From RYN-230 sp963723595 (GTDB lineage: Bacteria; Actinomycetota; Actinomycetes; Streptosporangiales; Streptosporangiaceae), in NCBI GenBank assembly GCA_963723595.1, contig CAVRRQ010000001.1, forward strand, positions 744,001 to 808,000: a stretch of DNA of 64,000 nt. Reading direction: 5' to 3'. The position numbers and the translations under genes are program-made. Shown in pieces: positions 33,588 through 42,003 of this stretch. Under the pieces are notes generated by a model, which did no database searches, had not been told where the DNA came from, and worked only from the letters and a program-made list of their open reading frames with translations. The first letter of the stretch is position 1. Every line of letters starts with the position of its first letter.

Positions 33588-34148
33588 ATGACCGAGCCAA
33601 CCGCGCCTGGCGTGCCGGAGCAGGACGGCGCCGGGGTCCCGGACGGCTTCGCCCGGCTGTGGATGCCGCACCGGATGGCCTACATCAAGGGCGAGAACAA
33701 GCCGGCCGGTACCGAGGAAGGTGACGGCTGCCCGTTCTGCCGGATCCCCGCGCTCAGCGATGAGGACGGCCTGATCGTGGCCCGGGGCGAGCTGGTCTAC
33801 AGCATCCTCAACCTGTACCCGTACAACGCGGGGCACCTGATGGTGCTGCCGTACCGGCATGTGGCCGACTACACCGAGCTGGACGAGGCGGAGACCGCGG
33901 AGCTGGCCGCGTTCACCAAGCGGTCCATGACCGCGCTGCGCACCGCCTCCGGCGCGCAGGGCTTCAACATCGGCATGAACATGGGGTCGGTGGCGGGCGC
34001 GGGCATCGCAGCCCACCTGCACCAGCACGTGGTGCCCCGGTGGGGCGGCGACACCAACTTCATGCCCGTGGTCGGGCAGACCCGCGTCCTGCCACAGCTG
34101 CTGAGGGACACGCGGAAGCTAATCGCCGAAGCCTGGGCGGCTGTTTAG
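33588..34148 (+). CDS. HIT-domain hydrolase (AP4A phosphorylase-like)
   Basis: The product is 186 residues. The histidine triad is HLHQH at 143-147 followed by VVPRW. A CxxC (CPFCRI, 48-51) and a later His (YNAGHLMVLPYRHV) could form the structural zinc site seen in bacterial HIT proteins. The orthologue in the mycobacterial thrS-pgsA region is an AP4A phosphorylase, which cleaves diadenosine tetraphosphate with phosphate. Position between thrS and pgsA is conserved, although here an EF-G-like gene has been inserted on the other strand downstream. A dispersed GC repeat begins right after the stop codon. Confidence 0.88.
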   Translation: MTEPTAPGVPEQDGAGVPDGFARLWMPHRMAYIKGENKPAGTEEGDGCPFCRIPALSDEDGLIVARGELVYSILNLYPYNAGHLMVLPYRHVADYTELDEAETAELAAFTKRSMTALRTASGAQGFNIGMNMGSVAGAGIAAHLHQHVVPRWGGDTNFMPVVGQTRVLPQLLRDTRKLIAEAWAAV

Positions 34149-34231
34149 TCCGGGGGGGCGACCCCCCTGGACCCCCCGCCATCCGCGGGCTCGGCGGGAA
34201 CACGCCTGCGGCGCGCCCCGCCTCGCCCGCA
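34149..34231 (+). repeat. Dispersed two-hairpin GC repeat, type I (copy after the HIT gene)
   Basis: The copy begins directly after the TAG. Hairpin 1 is CGGGGGGGCGACCCCCC plus an extra C-run. Hairpin 2 is GCGGGC-TCGGCGGG (about 34185-34198) pairing with CCCCGCC-TCGCCCGC, around a loop containing ACACGCCTGCGGCGCG. Related copies lie at 54389 and 60755. Function unknown; the position fits a terminator. Confidence 0.8.
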
Positions 34232-34285
34232 GATTAGCGACGGCTGACGCTCGCCCACGCCTTAACTGGCGTCCGCAGGTTGCCG

Positions 34286-36436
34286 CTAGTCCTCCCCGGC
34301 GGCGCTGGCCGCGACCTTGTCGGCGAGGTGCGACGGCAGGGGCTCGTAGCGGAGGTAGTTGCGGCTGAACGAGCCGGTGCCGTGCGACATCGAGCGCAGG
34401 TCGATCGCGTAGCGGGTGATCTCCAGCTGCGGCACCTCGGCCTTGACCAGGGTGCGGCCGCCGGCCACCGGCTCGGTGCCGAGCACCCGGCCGCGCCGCG
34501 ACGACAGATCCGACATGACCGCGCCGACGTAGTCGTCCGCGACCAGCACGGACAGCTCGTCCACCGGCTCCAGCAGCAGGACCTTCGCCTTGTCCGCGGC
34601 GTCCCGCAAGGCCAGCTTGCCCGCCTTCTGGAAGGCCATGTCCGAGGAGTCCACCGAGTGGGCCTTGCCGTCGAACAAGGTGACCCTCACGTCCACCATC
34701 GGGTAGCCGGCCAGCACGCCCAGCTCCAGCTGGGCGCGGACGCCCTTCTCCACCGAGGGGATGAACTGGCGGGGCACCACGCCCCCCACGACCTTGTCCA
34801 CGAACTCGAAGCCGGTGCCCGACGTGGTCGGCTCCACCTCGATGTGGCATACCCCGAACTCGCCATGCCCGCCGGTCTGCTTGACGTTGCGGCCCAGCCC
34901 GCGGGCCTTCCCGGCCACCGTCTCGCGCAGCGGGACCCGGAGCTTCTTGGTCTCCACGCCCACCCCGTACCGCGAGGACAGCCGGTCCAGCAGCAGGTCA
35001 GAATGGGCCTCACCCATGCACCACAGCACCAGCTGGCGGGTCTCGGAGTTGTTCTCCATCCGCAGCGTCGGATCCTCGGCCACCAGGCGGTAGATCGCCT
35101 GGGACATCTTGTCCTCGTCAGTCTTGGACTTGGCCGCGATGGCCACCGGGAGCAGCGGGTCGGGTATTGACCACGGCTCCATCAGCAGCGGGTGCTCCTT
35201 GTCCGACAGGGTGTCGCCGGTCTCCGCGCTGGACAGCTTGGCCACGGCGCAGATGTCCCCGGCCACGCACTGCGGCATCGGGCGCTGCTGCTTGCCCAGC
35301 GGCGAGGTGAGCGCGCCGATCCGCTCGTCCATGTCATGGTCGGCGTGGCCGCGCTCGGCCAGGCCGTGCCCGGACACGTGCACCGGTGCGTCCGGCCGCA
35401 GCGTCCCGGAGAACACCCGGACCAGGCTGATCCGCCCGACGTACGGGTCGGAGGCGGTCTTGACCACCTCGGCCAGCAGCCGTCCCGCCGGGTCGCAGGA
35501 CAGGCCGGTGACGGGGTGGCCGTCGAGGGTGGTCACGCCGGGCAGCGGATGCTCGCCGGGGGAGGGGAAGGCCTGGGTCATGATCTCCAGCAGCTCGGCC
35601 AGCCCGATGCCCTGCAGGCTCGACGTGGCCAGGACCGGGTAGAAGCTGCCCCGGGCGACCGCCTTCTCCAGGTCCTCGATCAGCACCTTGGAGTCGATGT
35701 TCTCTCCGGACAGGTACCGGTCCATCAGGGTCTCGTCTTCGCTCTCCTGGATGACGCCCTCGATCAGCGAGCTGCGCAGTTCCTCCACGCGGTCGGCCTG
35801 GTCCGGGTCGGGGTCCCGCTCGTCGCGCGTGCCGCTGGTGTAGTCGTAGAACCGGCCGGACAGCAGGCCAACCAGCCCGGTCACGGCGCCGGGACCCGCG
35901 GTCACCGGCAGGTAGAGGGGGGCGACGGAGTCGCCGAACGCGTCCTGGCAGGCCCGCAGGGCCTCCTCGAAGTCGGCCCGCTGGTGATCCAGCTTGGTGA
36001 TGACCACGGCCCGGGGCATGCCGACGGCGGCGCATTCGTCCCACAGCATCCGGGTCAGCCCGTCCACGCCGTCGGTGGCCGGCACGGTGAACAGGGCGGC
36101 GTCCGCGGCCCGCAGGCCCGCCCGCAGGTCGCCGGTAAAGTCGGCGTAGCCTGGTGTGTCGAGGAGGTTGACCTTGATCCCGGCGTGTACCACCGGCGCC
36201 AGGGTAAGGTTCACCGAGCGTTGCTGCCGGACTTCCACCTCATCGAAATCGCTGACGGTGGTGCCGTCTTCCACCCGGCCGGCCCGCGGTATCGCACCCG
36301 TGCTGGTGAGGAGGGCCTCCACCAGAGTTGTCTTGCCTGACCCGGAGTGGCCGACCAGCGCGACGTTCCGCACGCTGCCGGGCTGGTCGGCCACTGCTGT
36401 ACCGCCTGTAGCTGTCGATCCTCTCCGGTCTGTCAT
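34286..36436 (-). CDS. EF-G-like translational GTPase (EF-G2/FusA2 type)
   Basis: The product is 716 residues from ATG 36436. The P-loop is GHSGSGKTTL (29-38). Switch II is DTPGYADF instead of the DTPGHVDF of housekeeping EF-G, and the base-recognition motif is TKLDHQ rather than NKxD. Those changes mark the actinobacterial EF-G2 subgroup. Domains II to V follow, including GEAHSDLLLDRLSSRYGV and the late RYAIDLRSMSHGTGSFSR, which corresponds to the domain IV-V end of EF-G. Ribosome-linked function is likely, but EF-G2 is not known to be essential. It interrupts the usual HIT-pgsA neighbourhood on the opposite strand, and it is divergent from pgsA. Confidence 0.88.
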   Translation of the reverse strand: MTDRRGSTATGGTAVADQPGSVRNVALVGHSGSGKTTLVEALLTSTGAIPRAGRVEDGTTVSDFDEVEVRQQRSVNLTLAPVVHAGIKVNLLDTPGYADFTGDLRAGLRAADAALFTVPATDGVDGLTRMLWDECAAVGMPRAVVITKLDHQRADFEEALRACQDAFGDSVAPLYLPVTAGPGAVTGLVGLLSGRFYDYTSGTRDERDPDPDQADRVEELRSSLIEGVIQESEDETLMDRYLSGENIDSKVLIEDLEKAVARGSFYPVLATSSLQGIGLAELLEIMTQAFPSPGEHPLPGVTTLDGHPVTGLSCDPAGRLLAEVVKTASDPYVGRISLVRVFSGTLRPDAPVHVSGHGLAERGHADHDMDERIGALTSPLGKQQRPMPQCVAGDICAVAKLSSAETGDTLSDKEHPLLMEPWSIPDPLLPVAIAAKSKTDEDKMSQAIYRLVAEDPTLRMENNSETRQLVLWCMGEAHSDLLLDRLSSRYGVGVETKKLRVPLRETVAGKARGLGRNVKQTGGHGEFGVCHIEVEPTTSGTGFEFVDKVVGGVVPRQFIPSVEKGVRAQLELGVLAGYPMVDVRVTLFDGKAHSVDSSDMAFQKAGKLALRDAADKAKVLLLEPVDELSVLVADDYVGAVMSDLSSRRGRVLGTEPVAGGRTLVKAEVPQLEITRYAIDLRSMSHGTGSFSRNYLRYEPLPSHLADKVAASAAGED

Positions 36437-36560
36437 GAGCTGGCCTCCTACGACGCTGTTGGGCTGCCTCACGACCAGCCTTAACCTGCCGGACACCTGA
36501 CCACAAGCCCCCAGCCGGAATCGTCCCTCCTGTCCACTCCGCCAGTAGGATCGGACGGCC

Positions 36561-37364
36561 ATGCTGAACCGCCTGAGACCCCTGTTCGCCCGCCTGCTCC
36601 GGCCGGTCGGCGAGGCGCTGGCGCGCACCCCGGTCACCCCGAACATGATCACGGCGGCCGGGACAGTCGGCGTGGCCATCGGCGCGCTCTGGCTGTTCCC
36701 CATCGGCCACCTGTTCGCCGGGACCCTGGTGTGCTGGGGCTTCGCCATGTTCGACATGCTGGACGGCCTGCTGGCCCGGGTGAAAGGCACCTCCGGGCCC
36801 TGGGGTGCGTTCCTCGACTCGACCCTGGACCGGATCGGTGACGGGGCGGTCTTCTCCGGGCTGGCTGTCTACCTGGCCCGCGACCATCAGCCCGTGCTGG
36901 CCTGCGTGGCGCTGTTCTGCCTGGTCGCCGGCGGGCTGGTGTCGTACGCCCGGGCCCGGGCCGAGGGGATAGGCGTGCGCGCCGACGTCGGCGTGGCCGA
37001 GCGCTCGGAGCGGCTGGTGGTGGTGCTGGCCGCGACCGGCCTGACCGGGCTGGGCGTGCCGTTCGTCCTGGCCGTCGGGCTCTGGCTGGTGGCGGCGGGC
37101 AGCACGGTCACGTTCGCGCAGCGGGTCCTGGTCGTCCGCAAGGCGGTCGGGCCCGGCGCCGCGCCCCGGACCGGCACGGGGCCCGCCGGCCAGCCGGCGC
37201 CCCCGCCCGCCGCCGCTCCGGCCGGTCAGCCCGCCACCGGGACCACCCCGGCGAGTCCCGGCCCGGCGAGTCCCGGCCCGGCCGGCAACGGCGCCCCCGG
37301 TCCCGGCCCGGCGCCAGCGGTTCGCGACCCTGGTGATGGCGGCGCGCGAAAGGATACGGCGTGA
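36561..37364 (+). CDS. pgsA: CDP-alcohol phosphatidyltransferase (phosphatidylinositol phosphate synthase)
   Basis: The product is 267 residues. The CDP-alcohol transferase signature D-x2-D-G-x2-A-R-x8-G-x3-D-x3-D is complete in FDMLDGLLARVKGTSGPWGA-FLDSTLD (Asp65, 68, 86, 90). About six membrane helices follow. In actinobacteria this gene, next to patA and pimA, makes phosphatidylinositol phosphate from CDP-diacylglycerol and inositol phosphate, the base of PIM glycolipids. The C-terminal 60 residues are a Pro/Gly/Ala tail not needed for the fold. The next gene starts in the stop codon (GTGA overlap), so translation is coupled. Confidence 0.92.
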   Translation: MLNRLRPLFARLLRPVGEALARTPVTPNMITAAGTVGVAIGALWLFPIGHLFAGTLVCWGFAMFDMLDGLLARVKGTSGPWGAFLDSTLDRIGDGAVFSGLAVYLARDHQPVLACVALFCLVAGGLVSYARARAEGIGVRADVGVAERSERLVVVLAATGLTGLGVPFVLAVGLWLVAAGSTVTFAQRVLVVRKAVGPGAAPRTGTGPAGQPAPPPAAAPAGQPATGTTPASPGPASPGPAGNGAPGPGPAPAVRDPGDGGARKDTA

Positions 37365-39460
37365 CCTCGGTACGGGACCGGCTCACCGACGCCGGGTACG
37401 CCCTGGGCTGGTCCCTGGTCTGCCGGGTGCCGGAATCCTGGGCCCGCGGCGCCTTCGAGTTCGGCGCGGACCTCGCCTGGCGCCGCCAGGGCCCCCGGGT
37501 CCAGGTGCTCGAGTCGAACCTGCGCCGGGTGACCGGCCCGTCGGCGACCGGCAAGGAACTGCGGGCGCTGTCCCGGCAGACCATGCGGTCCTACTCCCGC
37601 TACTGGCTGGAGGCGTTCCGGCTGCCCACGATCGGGCAGGACCGCATCCAGGCGGACATGCTGGCCACCGGCGAGGAGAACCTGCAGCGGAACCTGGCCG
37701 CCGGCCGCGGGGTGATCGTCGCCCTGCCGCACACCGGCAATTACGAGCTGGCCGGAGCCTGGATCATCGGCCGCGGGGTCGGGAAGTTCACCACGGTCGC
37801 CGAGCGGCTCAAGCCCGAGTCCCTGTTCCAGCGGTTCCTGGAGTTCCGCGAAGGGCTCGGCATGGAGGTGCTCCCGGCCAGCGGCGGGGACAGCCGGTTC
37901 GGCGTGCTGGCCCAGCGGCTCCGGGCCGGGGGCCTGGTCTGCCTGGTCTCGGACCGGGACGTCACCGGCCGCGGCATCGACGTGGAATTCTTCGGGGAAA
38001 AGGCGCGGATGATGGCCGGCCCGGCCGCGCTGGCCGTGCAGACCGGGGCGGCGCTGCTGCCCACCACCCTCTGGTTCGACGGCGCCGGCTGGCGGGCCCG
38101 CATCAACGCCGAGGTGCCGGTGCCGGAGACCGGCACGCGCAAGGAGAAGGTCGCGGCCATGACCCAGGCGGTCGCCCGCGACTACGAGGCCGGGATCCGC
38201 GCCCATCCGCAGGACTGGCACATGCTCCAGAAGGTCTTCGTGGCGGATCTCGACCAGGAGCGGCTGGCCGCGGCGGACCGCGCGGCCGGCGGCCGACGCC
38301 GAGCCGGCCGGCACGAACACGGGCGGCGGACCGTGAAGGTCGGCATCGTCTGCCCCTACACCTGGGCCGTCCCCGGCGGCGTCCAGCAGCACATCCGGGA
38401 CCTGGCCGAGGCGCTGATCGGGCTGGGCCACGAGGTCTCGGTGATCTCGCCCGCCGACGACGACACCCCGCTGCCGGCCTACGTGGTGCCCGCCGGCCGC
38501 GCCGTCCCCGTCCCCTACAACGGCTCGGTGGCCCGCCTCGCGTTCGGGTTCCTGACCGCCAGCCGGGTCCGGCGCTGGGTCAAGGAAGGCGGCTTCGACG
38601 TGCTGCACGTGCACGAGCCGGCCGCGCCCAGCCTGTCCCTGCTGGCCTGCTGGGTCGCGGACGGGCCGATCGTGGCGACCGTGCACACCGCCACCCCGCG
38701 TTCCCGCATCATGCACGCCGCCTTCCCGGCCCTGCAGACGGCGCTGGAGAAGATCACCGGGCGGATCGCGGTCTCCGAGGCCGCCCGGACCACGCTGGTC
38801 GAGCACATGGGCGGGGACGCCGTGCTCATCCCGAACGGCGTGACCGTGAGCCGGTACGAGAAGGCCGCCCCGCTGCCCGGCTGGCCGGGGGAGGGCGGCG
38901 CGCTCGGCTTCCTCGGCCGGATGGACGAGCCGCGCAAGGGCCTGGACGTGCTGCTGCGCGCGTTCGCCGAGCTGGGTGTGCAGCGGCCCGGGCTGCGGCT
39001 GCTGATCGCCGGGCCCGGGGACTCCGCCGACGTGCTGGACAAGGTGCCCGCGCCGCTGCGCCCGCGGGTGGTCCTGCTTGGCCAGGTCAGCGAGGAGGAC
39101 AAGGCCCGCGTCTACCACTCGGTGGACGTCTTCTGCGCGCCGAACACCGGCGGGGAGAGCTTCGGCATCGTGCTCGCCGAGGCCATGGCCGCCGGGGCCC
39201 CGATCGTGGCCAGCGACCTCGACGCGTTCCGGATGGTGCTGCGCGGCGGCCGGGCCGGTGAGCTGTTCGAGACGGGCGACCCGGCGGCGCTGGCCGCCGC
39301 GGCCGGCCGGCTGCTCGACGACCCGCAGCGGCGGGCCACCCTCGCCGAGGCCGCGTCCGAGGCGGTCCGCGCCTATGACTGGCCGGTGGTGGCCCGGGAC
39401 GTGGTGCGCGTCTACGAGGCCGTGGTGGCCGCGTACGGGCAGGTCGGGGTGGTCCGCTAA
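37361..39460 (+). CDS. PIM acyltransferase (PatA-like) and PimA-like mannosyltransferase in one reading frame
   Basis: The frame runs 699 codons without a stop. Residues 1-310 are a LpxL/PatA-type acyltransferase with the HX4E motif HTGNYE (124-129), SDRDVTGRGIDVEFFG and PTTLWFDG. Residues about 325-699 are a GT-B glycosyltransferase: KVGIVCPYTWAVPGGVQQH, EPAAPSLSLL, LGRMDEPRKGLDVLLRAF and GGESFGIVLAEAMA with the E-x7-E motif. In mycobacteria these are two genes: PimA adds mannose to phosphatidylinositol and PatA acylates it. A GTG at 38333 could start PimA on its own, but its ribosome site is poor. Either a true fusion or two in-frame adjacent genes. It follows pgsA with a 4-bp overlap. Confidence 0.85.
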   Translation: MTSVRDRLTDAGYALGWSLVCRVPESWARGAFEFGADLAWRRQGPRVQVLESNLRRVTGPSATGKELRALSRQTMRSYSRYWLEAFRLPTIGQDRIQADMLATGEENLQRNLAAGRGVIVALPHTGNYELAGAWIIGRGVGKFTTVAERLKPESLFQRFLEFREGLGMEVLPASGGDSRFGVLAQRLRAGGLVCLVSDRDVTGRGIDVEFFGEKARMMAGPAALAVQTGAALLPTTLWFDGAGWRARINAEVPVPETGTRKEKVAAMTQAVARDYEAGIRAHPQDWHMLQKVFVADLDQERLAAADRAAGGRRRAGRHEHGRRTVKVGIVCPYTWAVPGGVQQHIRDLAEALIGLGHEVSVISPADDDTPLPAYVVPAGRAVPVPYNGSVARLAFGFLTASRVRRWVKEGGFDVLHVHEPAAPSLSLLACWVADGPIVATVHTATPRSRIMHAAFPALQTALEKITGRIAVSEAARTTLVEHMGGDAVLIPNGVTVSRYEKAAPLPGWPGEGGALGFLGRMDEPRKGLDVLLRAFAELGVQRPGLRLLIAGPGDSADVLDKVPAPLRPRVVLLGQVSEEDKARVYHSVDVFCAPNTGGESFGIVLAEAMAAGAPIVASDLDAFRMVLRGGRAGELFETGDPAALAAAAGRLLDDPQRRATLAEAASEAVRAYDWPVVARDVVRVYEAVVAAYGQVGVVR

Positions 39461-39530
39461 TGGGACCCAGGGTGAGTGCGGCCCGCCGCACCGGGCCTGC
39501 CCCCGCCGCGCGCCAGGTGGGTAGTGACCC

Positions 39531-40094
39531 GTGCTGATCGACGTCATCCTCATCGCCGTGGCCGCGGTGCTCGTCGGCGTGTACGTGTCCTGGCGGGCCG
39601 GCCGGCTCGACCGGATGCACGCCCGGGTGGACAAGGCCCGGGCCGCGCTCGACGCCGCCCTGGTCCGGCGCAGTTCGGTGGCCCAGGAACTGGCCGCCTG
39701 CGGCCTGCTCGACCCGGCCACCAGCCTGCTCCTGGCCGGCGCCGCGCACGACGCCCGGGCGGCCGGGGGACCCAACGAGCTGGCCGAGAGCGACCTGACC
39801 CAGGCCCTGCGGGCGGTGCTCAGCCAGCCTGATTTCCGCGCCTCGCTGGACAGCCAGGGCAACGCCGACGAGCTGCTCGCCGAGCTGGAGTCCGCCGCGC
39901 ACCAGGTGTTCCTGGCCCGCAAGTTCTACAACGACGCGGTCGCGTCCACGCAGGCCGCGCGGCGCCGCTGGCTGGCCCGGGTGCTGGGACTGGCCGGGGG
40001 AGCGCCGATGCCGGTCTTCTTCGAGATCGACGATTCGCTGGTCGCCGCGACGGGCGGGACCGGCGGCTCGGATATGCCCCATTTGACCGGCTGA
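39531..40094 (+). CDS. LemA-like membrane-anchored protein
   Basis: The product is 187 residues from GTG 39531. One N-terminal membrane helix (LIDVILIAVAAVLVGVYVSW) is followed by a helical region (DRMHARVDKARAALDAALVR, AELESAAHQVFLARKFYNDA). FYNDAVASTQAARRR and the later PVFFEIDD resemble the LemA C-terminal YNDAV...FE pattern. LemA proteins are helical bundles facing the outside or the cytoplasm of the membrane, of unclear role. The gene is in the same direction as patA-pimA, 70 bp downstream, and precedes pdxS; this location is conserved in actinomycetes. Confidence 0.65.
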   Translation: MLIDVILIAVAAVLVGVYVSWRAGRLDRMHARVDKARAALDAALVRRSSVAQELAACGLLDPATSLLLAGAAHDARAAGGPNELAESDLTQALRAVLSQPDFRASLDSQGNADELLAELESAAHQVFLARKFYNDAVASTQAARRRWLARVLGLAGGAPMPVFFEIDDSLVAATGGTGGSDMPHLTG

Positions 40095-40148
40095 CCGAGC
40101 GCCTACCATGGAGGTAACACAACTCTGCCGATCCGAATGAGGTTCACC

Positions 40149-41066
40149 GTGTCACGCAGTACCGCATCCAGCTCCGCGAGCCCCACCCAGACCGGCACCG
40201 CGCGGGTCAAGCGGGGCATGGCGGACATGCTCAAGGGCGGCGTGATCATGGACGTGGTGACGCCGGATCAGGCCAAGATCGCCGAGGACGCCGGCGCGGT
40301 CGCGGTGATGGCGCTGGAGCGGGTCCCGGCCGACATCCGCGCCCAGGGCGGCGTGGCCCGGATGAGCGACCCGGACATGATCGACGGGATCATCCAGGCG
40401 GTGTCCATCCCGGTCATGGCCAAGTGCCGGATCGGGCACTTCGCCGAGGCGCAGGTCCTGCAGGCCATCGGGGTGGACTACATCGACGAGTCCGAGGTGC
40501 TTACCCCGGCCGACGAAGCCCACCACGTGGACAAGTGGGACTTCACCGTGCCGTTCGTGTGCGGCGCCACCAACCTGGGCGAGGCGCTGCGGCGGCTGGC
40601 CGAGGGTGCGGCCATGATCAGGTCGAAGGGGGAGGCGGGCACCGGCAACGTGGTCGAGGCCACCCGGCACATGCGCTCGATCTCCGGCGCCATCCGGGCC
40701 CTGGGCACCCTGCCGGACGAGGAGCTCTACGCGGCCGCCAAGGACCTGCAGGCCCCCTACGAGATCGTCGCCGAGGTCGCCCGGCTCGGCAAGCTGCCGG
40801 TCGTGCTGTTCACCGCGGGCGGCATCGCCACCCCGGCGGACGCGGCCATGATGATGCAGCTCGGCGCCGAGGGGGTGTTCGTCGGTTCCGGGATCTTCAA
40901 GTCGGGGGACCCGGCCGCCCGGGCCGCCGCGATCGTGAAGGCCACCACGTTCGCCGACGATCCCGACGTCGTGGCCAAGGTCTCCCGCGGCCTCGGTGAG
41001 CCCATGGTCGGGATCAGTACCGATACCCTGCCCCCCGCTGACCGTTACGCCAGCCGCGGCTGGTGA
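40149..41066 (+). CDS. pdxS: Pyridoxal 5'-phosphate synthase, synthase subunit
   Basis: The product is 305 residues from GTG 40149 with GAGG 6 bp upstream; an ATG at 40137 is in frame but poorly placed. GMADMLKGGVIMDVVTPDQA, PVMAKCRIGHFAEAQ (Lys92, which forms the ribose imine), RSKGEAGTGNVVEATRH and FTAGGIATPADAAMMMQLGA are textbook PdxS. It condenses ribose 5-phosphate, glyceraldehyde 3-phosphate and ammonia from PdxT to PLP. A hairpin terminator follows. pdxT is not adjacent: a ClpC N-domain gene lies between. A weak TTGACC...TACCAT promoter (40083/40104, 15-bp spacer) may serve it. Confidence 0.96.
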   Translation: MSRSTASSSASPTQTGTARVKRGMADMLKGGVIMDVVTPDQAKIAEDAGAVAVMALERVPADIRAQGGVARMSDPDMIDGIIQAVSIPVMAKCRIGHFAEAQVLQAIGVDYIDESEVLTPADEAHHVDKWDFTVPFVCGATNLGEALRRLAEGAAMIRSKGEAGTGNVVEATRHMRSISGAIRALGTLPDEELYAAAKDLQAPYEIVAEVARLGKLPVVLFTAGGIATPADAAMMMQLGAEGVFVGSGIFKSGDPAARAAAIVKATTFADDPDVVAKVSRGLGEPMVGISTDTLPPADRYASRGW

Positions 41067-41076
41067 CTGAGCGGAC

Positions 41077-41118
41077 TGCCCCGTCCGGCGCTGGCGTCCG
41101 GCCCGCGCTGACGGGGCA
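41077..41118 (+). terminator. Hairpin after pdxS
   Basis: TGCCCCGTC (41077-41085) pairs exactly with GACGGGGCA (41110-41118) across a 24-nt GC-rich loop, 10 bp past the pdxS stop. It separates pdxS from the ClpC N-domain gene. Confidence 0.6.
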
Positions 41119-41177
41119 CCCTCGCTCCCTGCTTTTACGCACCGTCTTCACCCACCCACGGGGGAGGGGAGCGGCAG

Positions 41178-41903
41178 ATGTTCGAGAAGTTCACTGACCG
41201 GGCTCGCCGGGTCGTCGTCCTGGCCCAGGAAGAGGCCCGGATGCTCAACCACAACTACATCGGTACCGAGCACCTTCTGCTGGGCCTGATTCACGAGGGT
41301 GATGGCGTGGCGGCCAGGGCACTGGAATCCCTCGGTATCAGCCTGGAAGACGTCCGGCAGAACGTCGAGGAGATGATCGGCCGGGGCCAGCACGAGCTGT
41401 CCGGCCATATCCCCTTCACGCCGCGGGCCAAGAAGGTGCTCGAGCTCTCCCTGCGCGAGTCCCAGCAGCTCGGGCACGACTACATCGGCACCGAGCACAT
41501 CCTGCTCGGCCTCATCCGCGAGGGTGAGGGCGTGGCCGCCCAGGTGCTGGTCAAGCTGGGCGCGGACCTGAACCGGGTCCGTCAGCAGGTCCTCCAGCTC
41601 CTCGGCGGCCGGGTGCGCGAGGAGGCCGGTGAGAGTGAGGCCGGCGGCCGCTGGGAGGCGGCCGAAGATCTGGCCGGGATGGGGCCCGAGGTGCGCATCG
41701 TGGGCTCGCCCGCCCAGCTGGCGGAGATCCTCGCCCGGCTGCGCTCGATCGACACGAGGCTGGCCGCCGTGCAGCGGCACCTGGGCCTGGAGGCCCAGGA
41801 GCCCGCGCCGGCCGCGGGAGAGGAGTCCGCGCCCCGGTCCCGGCCCGCCGCCCCGCCGGAAGACGAAGGCCCCTCCGCGCAGGCCGGTCCCCAGGCCGGC
41901 TGA
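41178..41903 (+). CDS. Free-standing ClpC N-terminal-domain protein
   Basis: The product is 241 residues. Two Clp_N repeats fill residues 2-140: FTDRARRVVVLAQEEARMLN with NYIGTEHLLLGLIHEGDGVA, then FTPRAKKVLELSLRESQQLG with DYIGTEHILLGLIREGEGVA. This is nearly the sequence of the ClpC1 N-domain, but no AAA+ modules follow; the rest is a charged linker, a short helix (QLAEILARLRSIDTRLAAVQ) and a Pro/Ala tail. It cannot unfold proteins itself. It may bind ClpC adaptors or substrates, or take up ClpC-binding antibiotics, as the mycobacterial ClpC2 protein does for cyclomarin. It sits between pdxS and pdxT. Confidence 0.9.
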   Translation: MFEKFTDRARRVVVLAQEEARMLNHNYIGTEHLLLGLIHEGDGVAARALESLGISLEDVRQNVEEMIGRGQHELSGHIPFTPRAKKVLELSLRESQQLGHDYIGTEHILLGLIREGEGVAAQVLVKLGADLNRVRQQVLQLLGGRVREEAGESEAGGRWEAAEDLAGMGPEVRIVGSPAQLAEILARLRSIDTRLAAVQRHLGLEAQEPAPAAGEESAPRSRPAAPPEDEGPSAQAGPQAG

Positions 41904-42003
41904 CCGCCCGGGGAGCAGGGCGGCGGGAAGATCTGCCCTGTTCCTGGTGTTGCAGCAGGACCGTTACCCTCGAAGGAGCCCACGCTGCCCGGAAGGACCC
42001 GTC

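Noticed and set aside
37226..39922. 898-codon open frame antisense to the PatA-PimA frame
   Set aside because: Shadow of a conserved coding region; composition is low-complexity.
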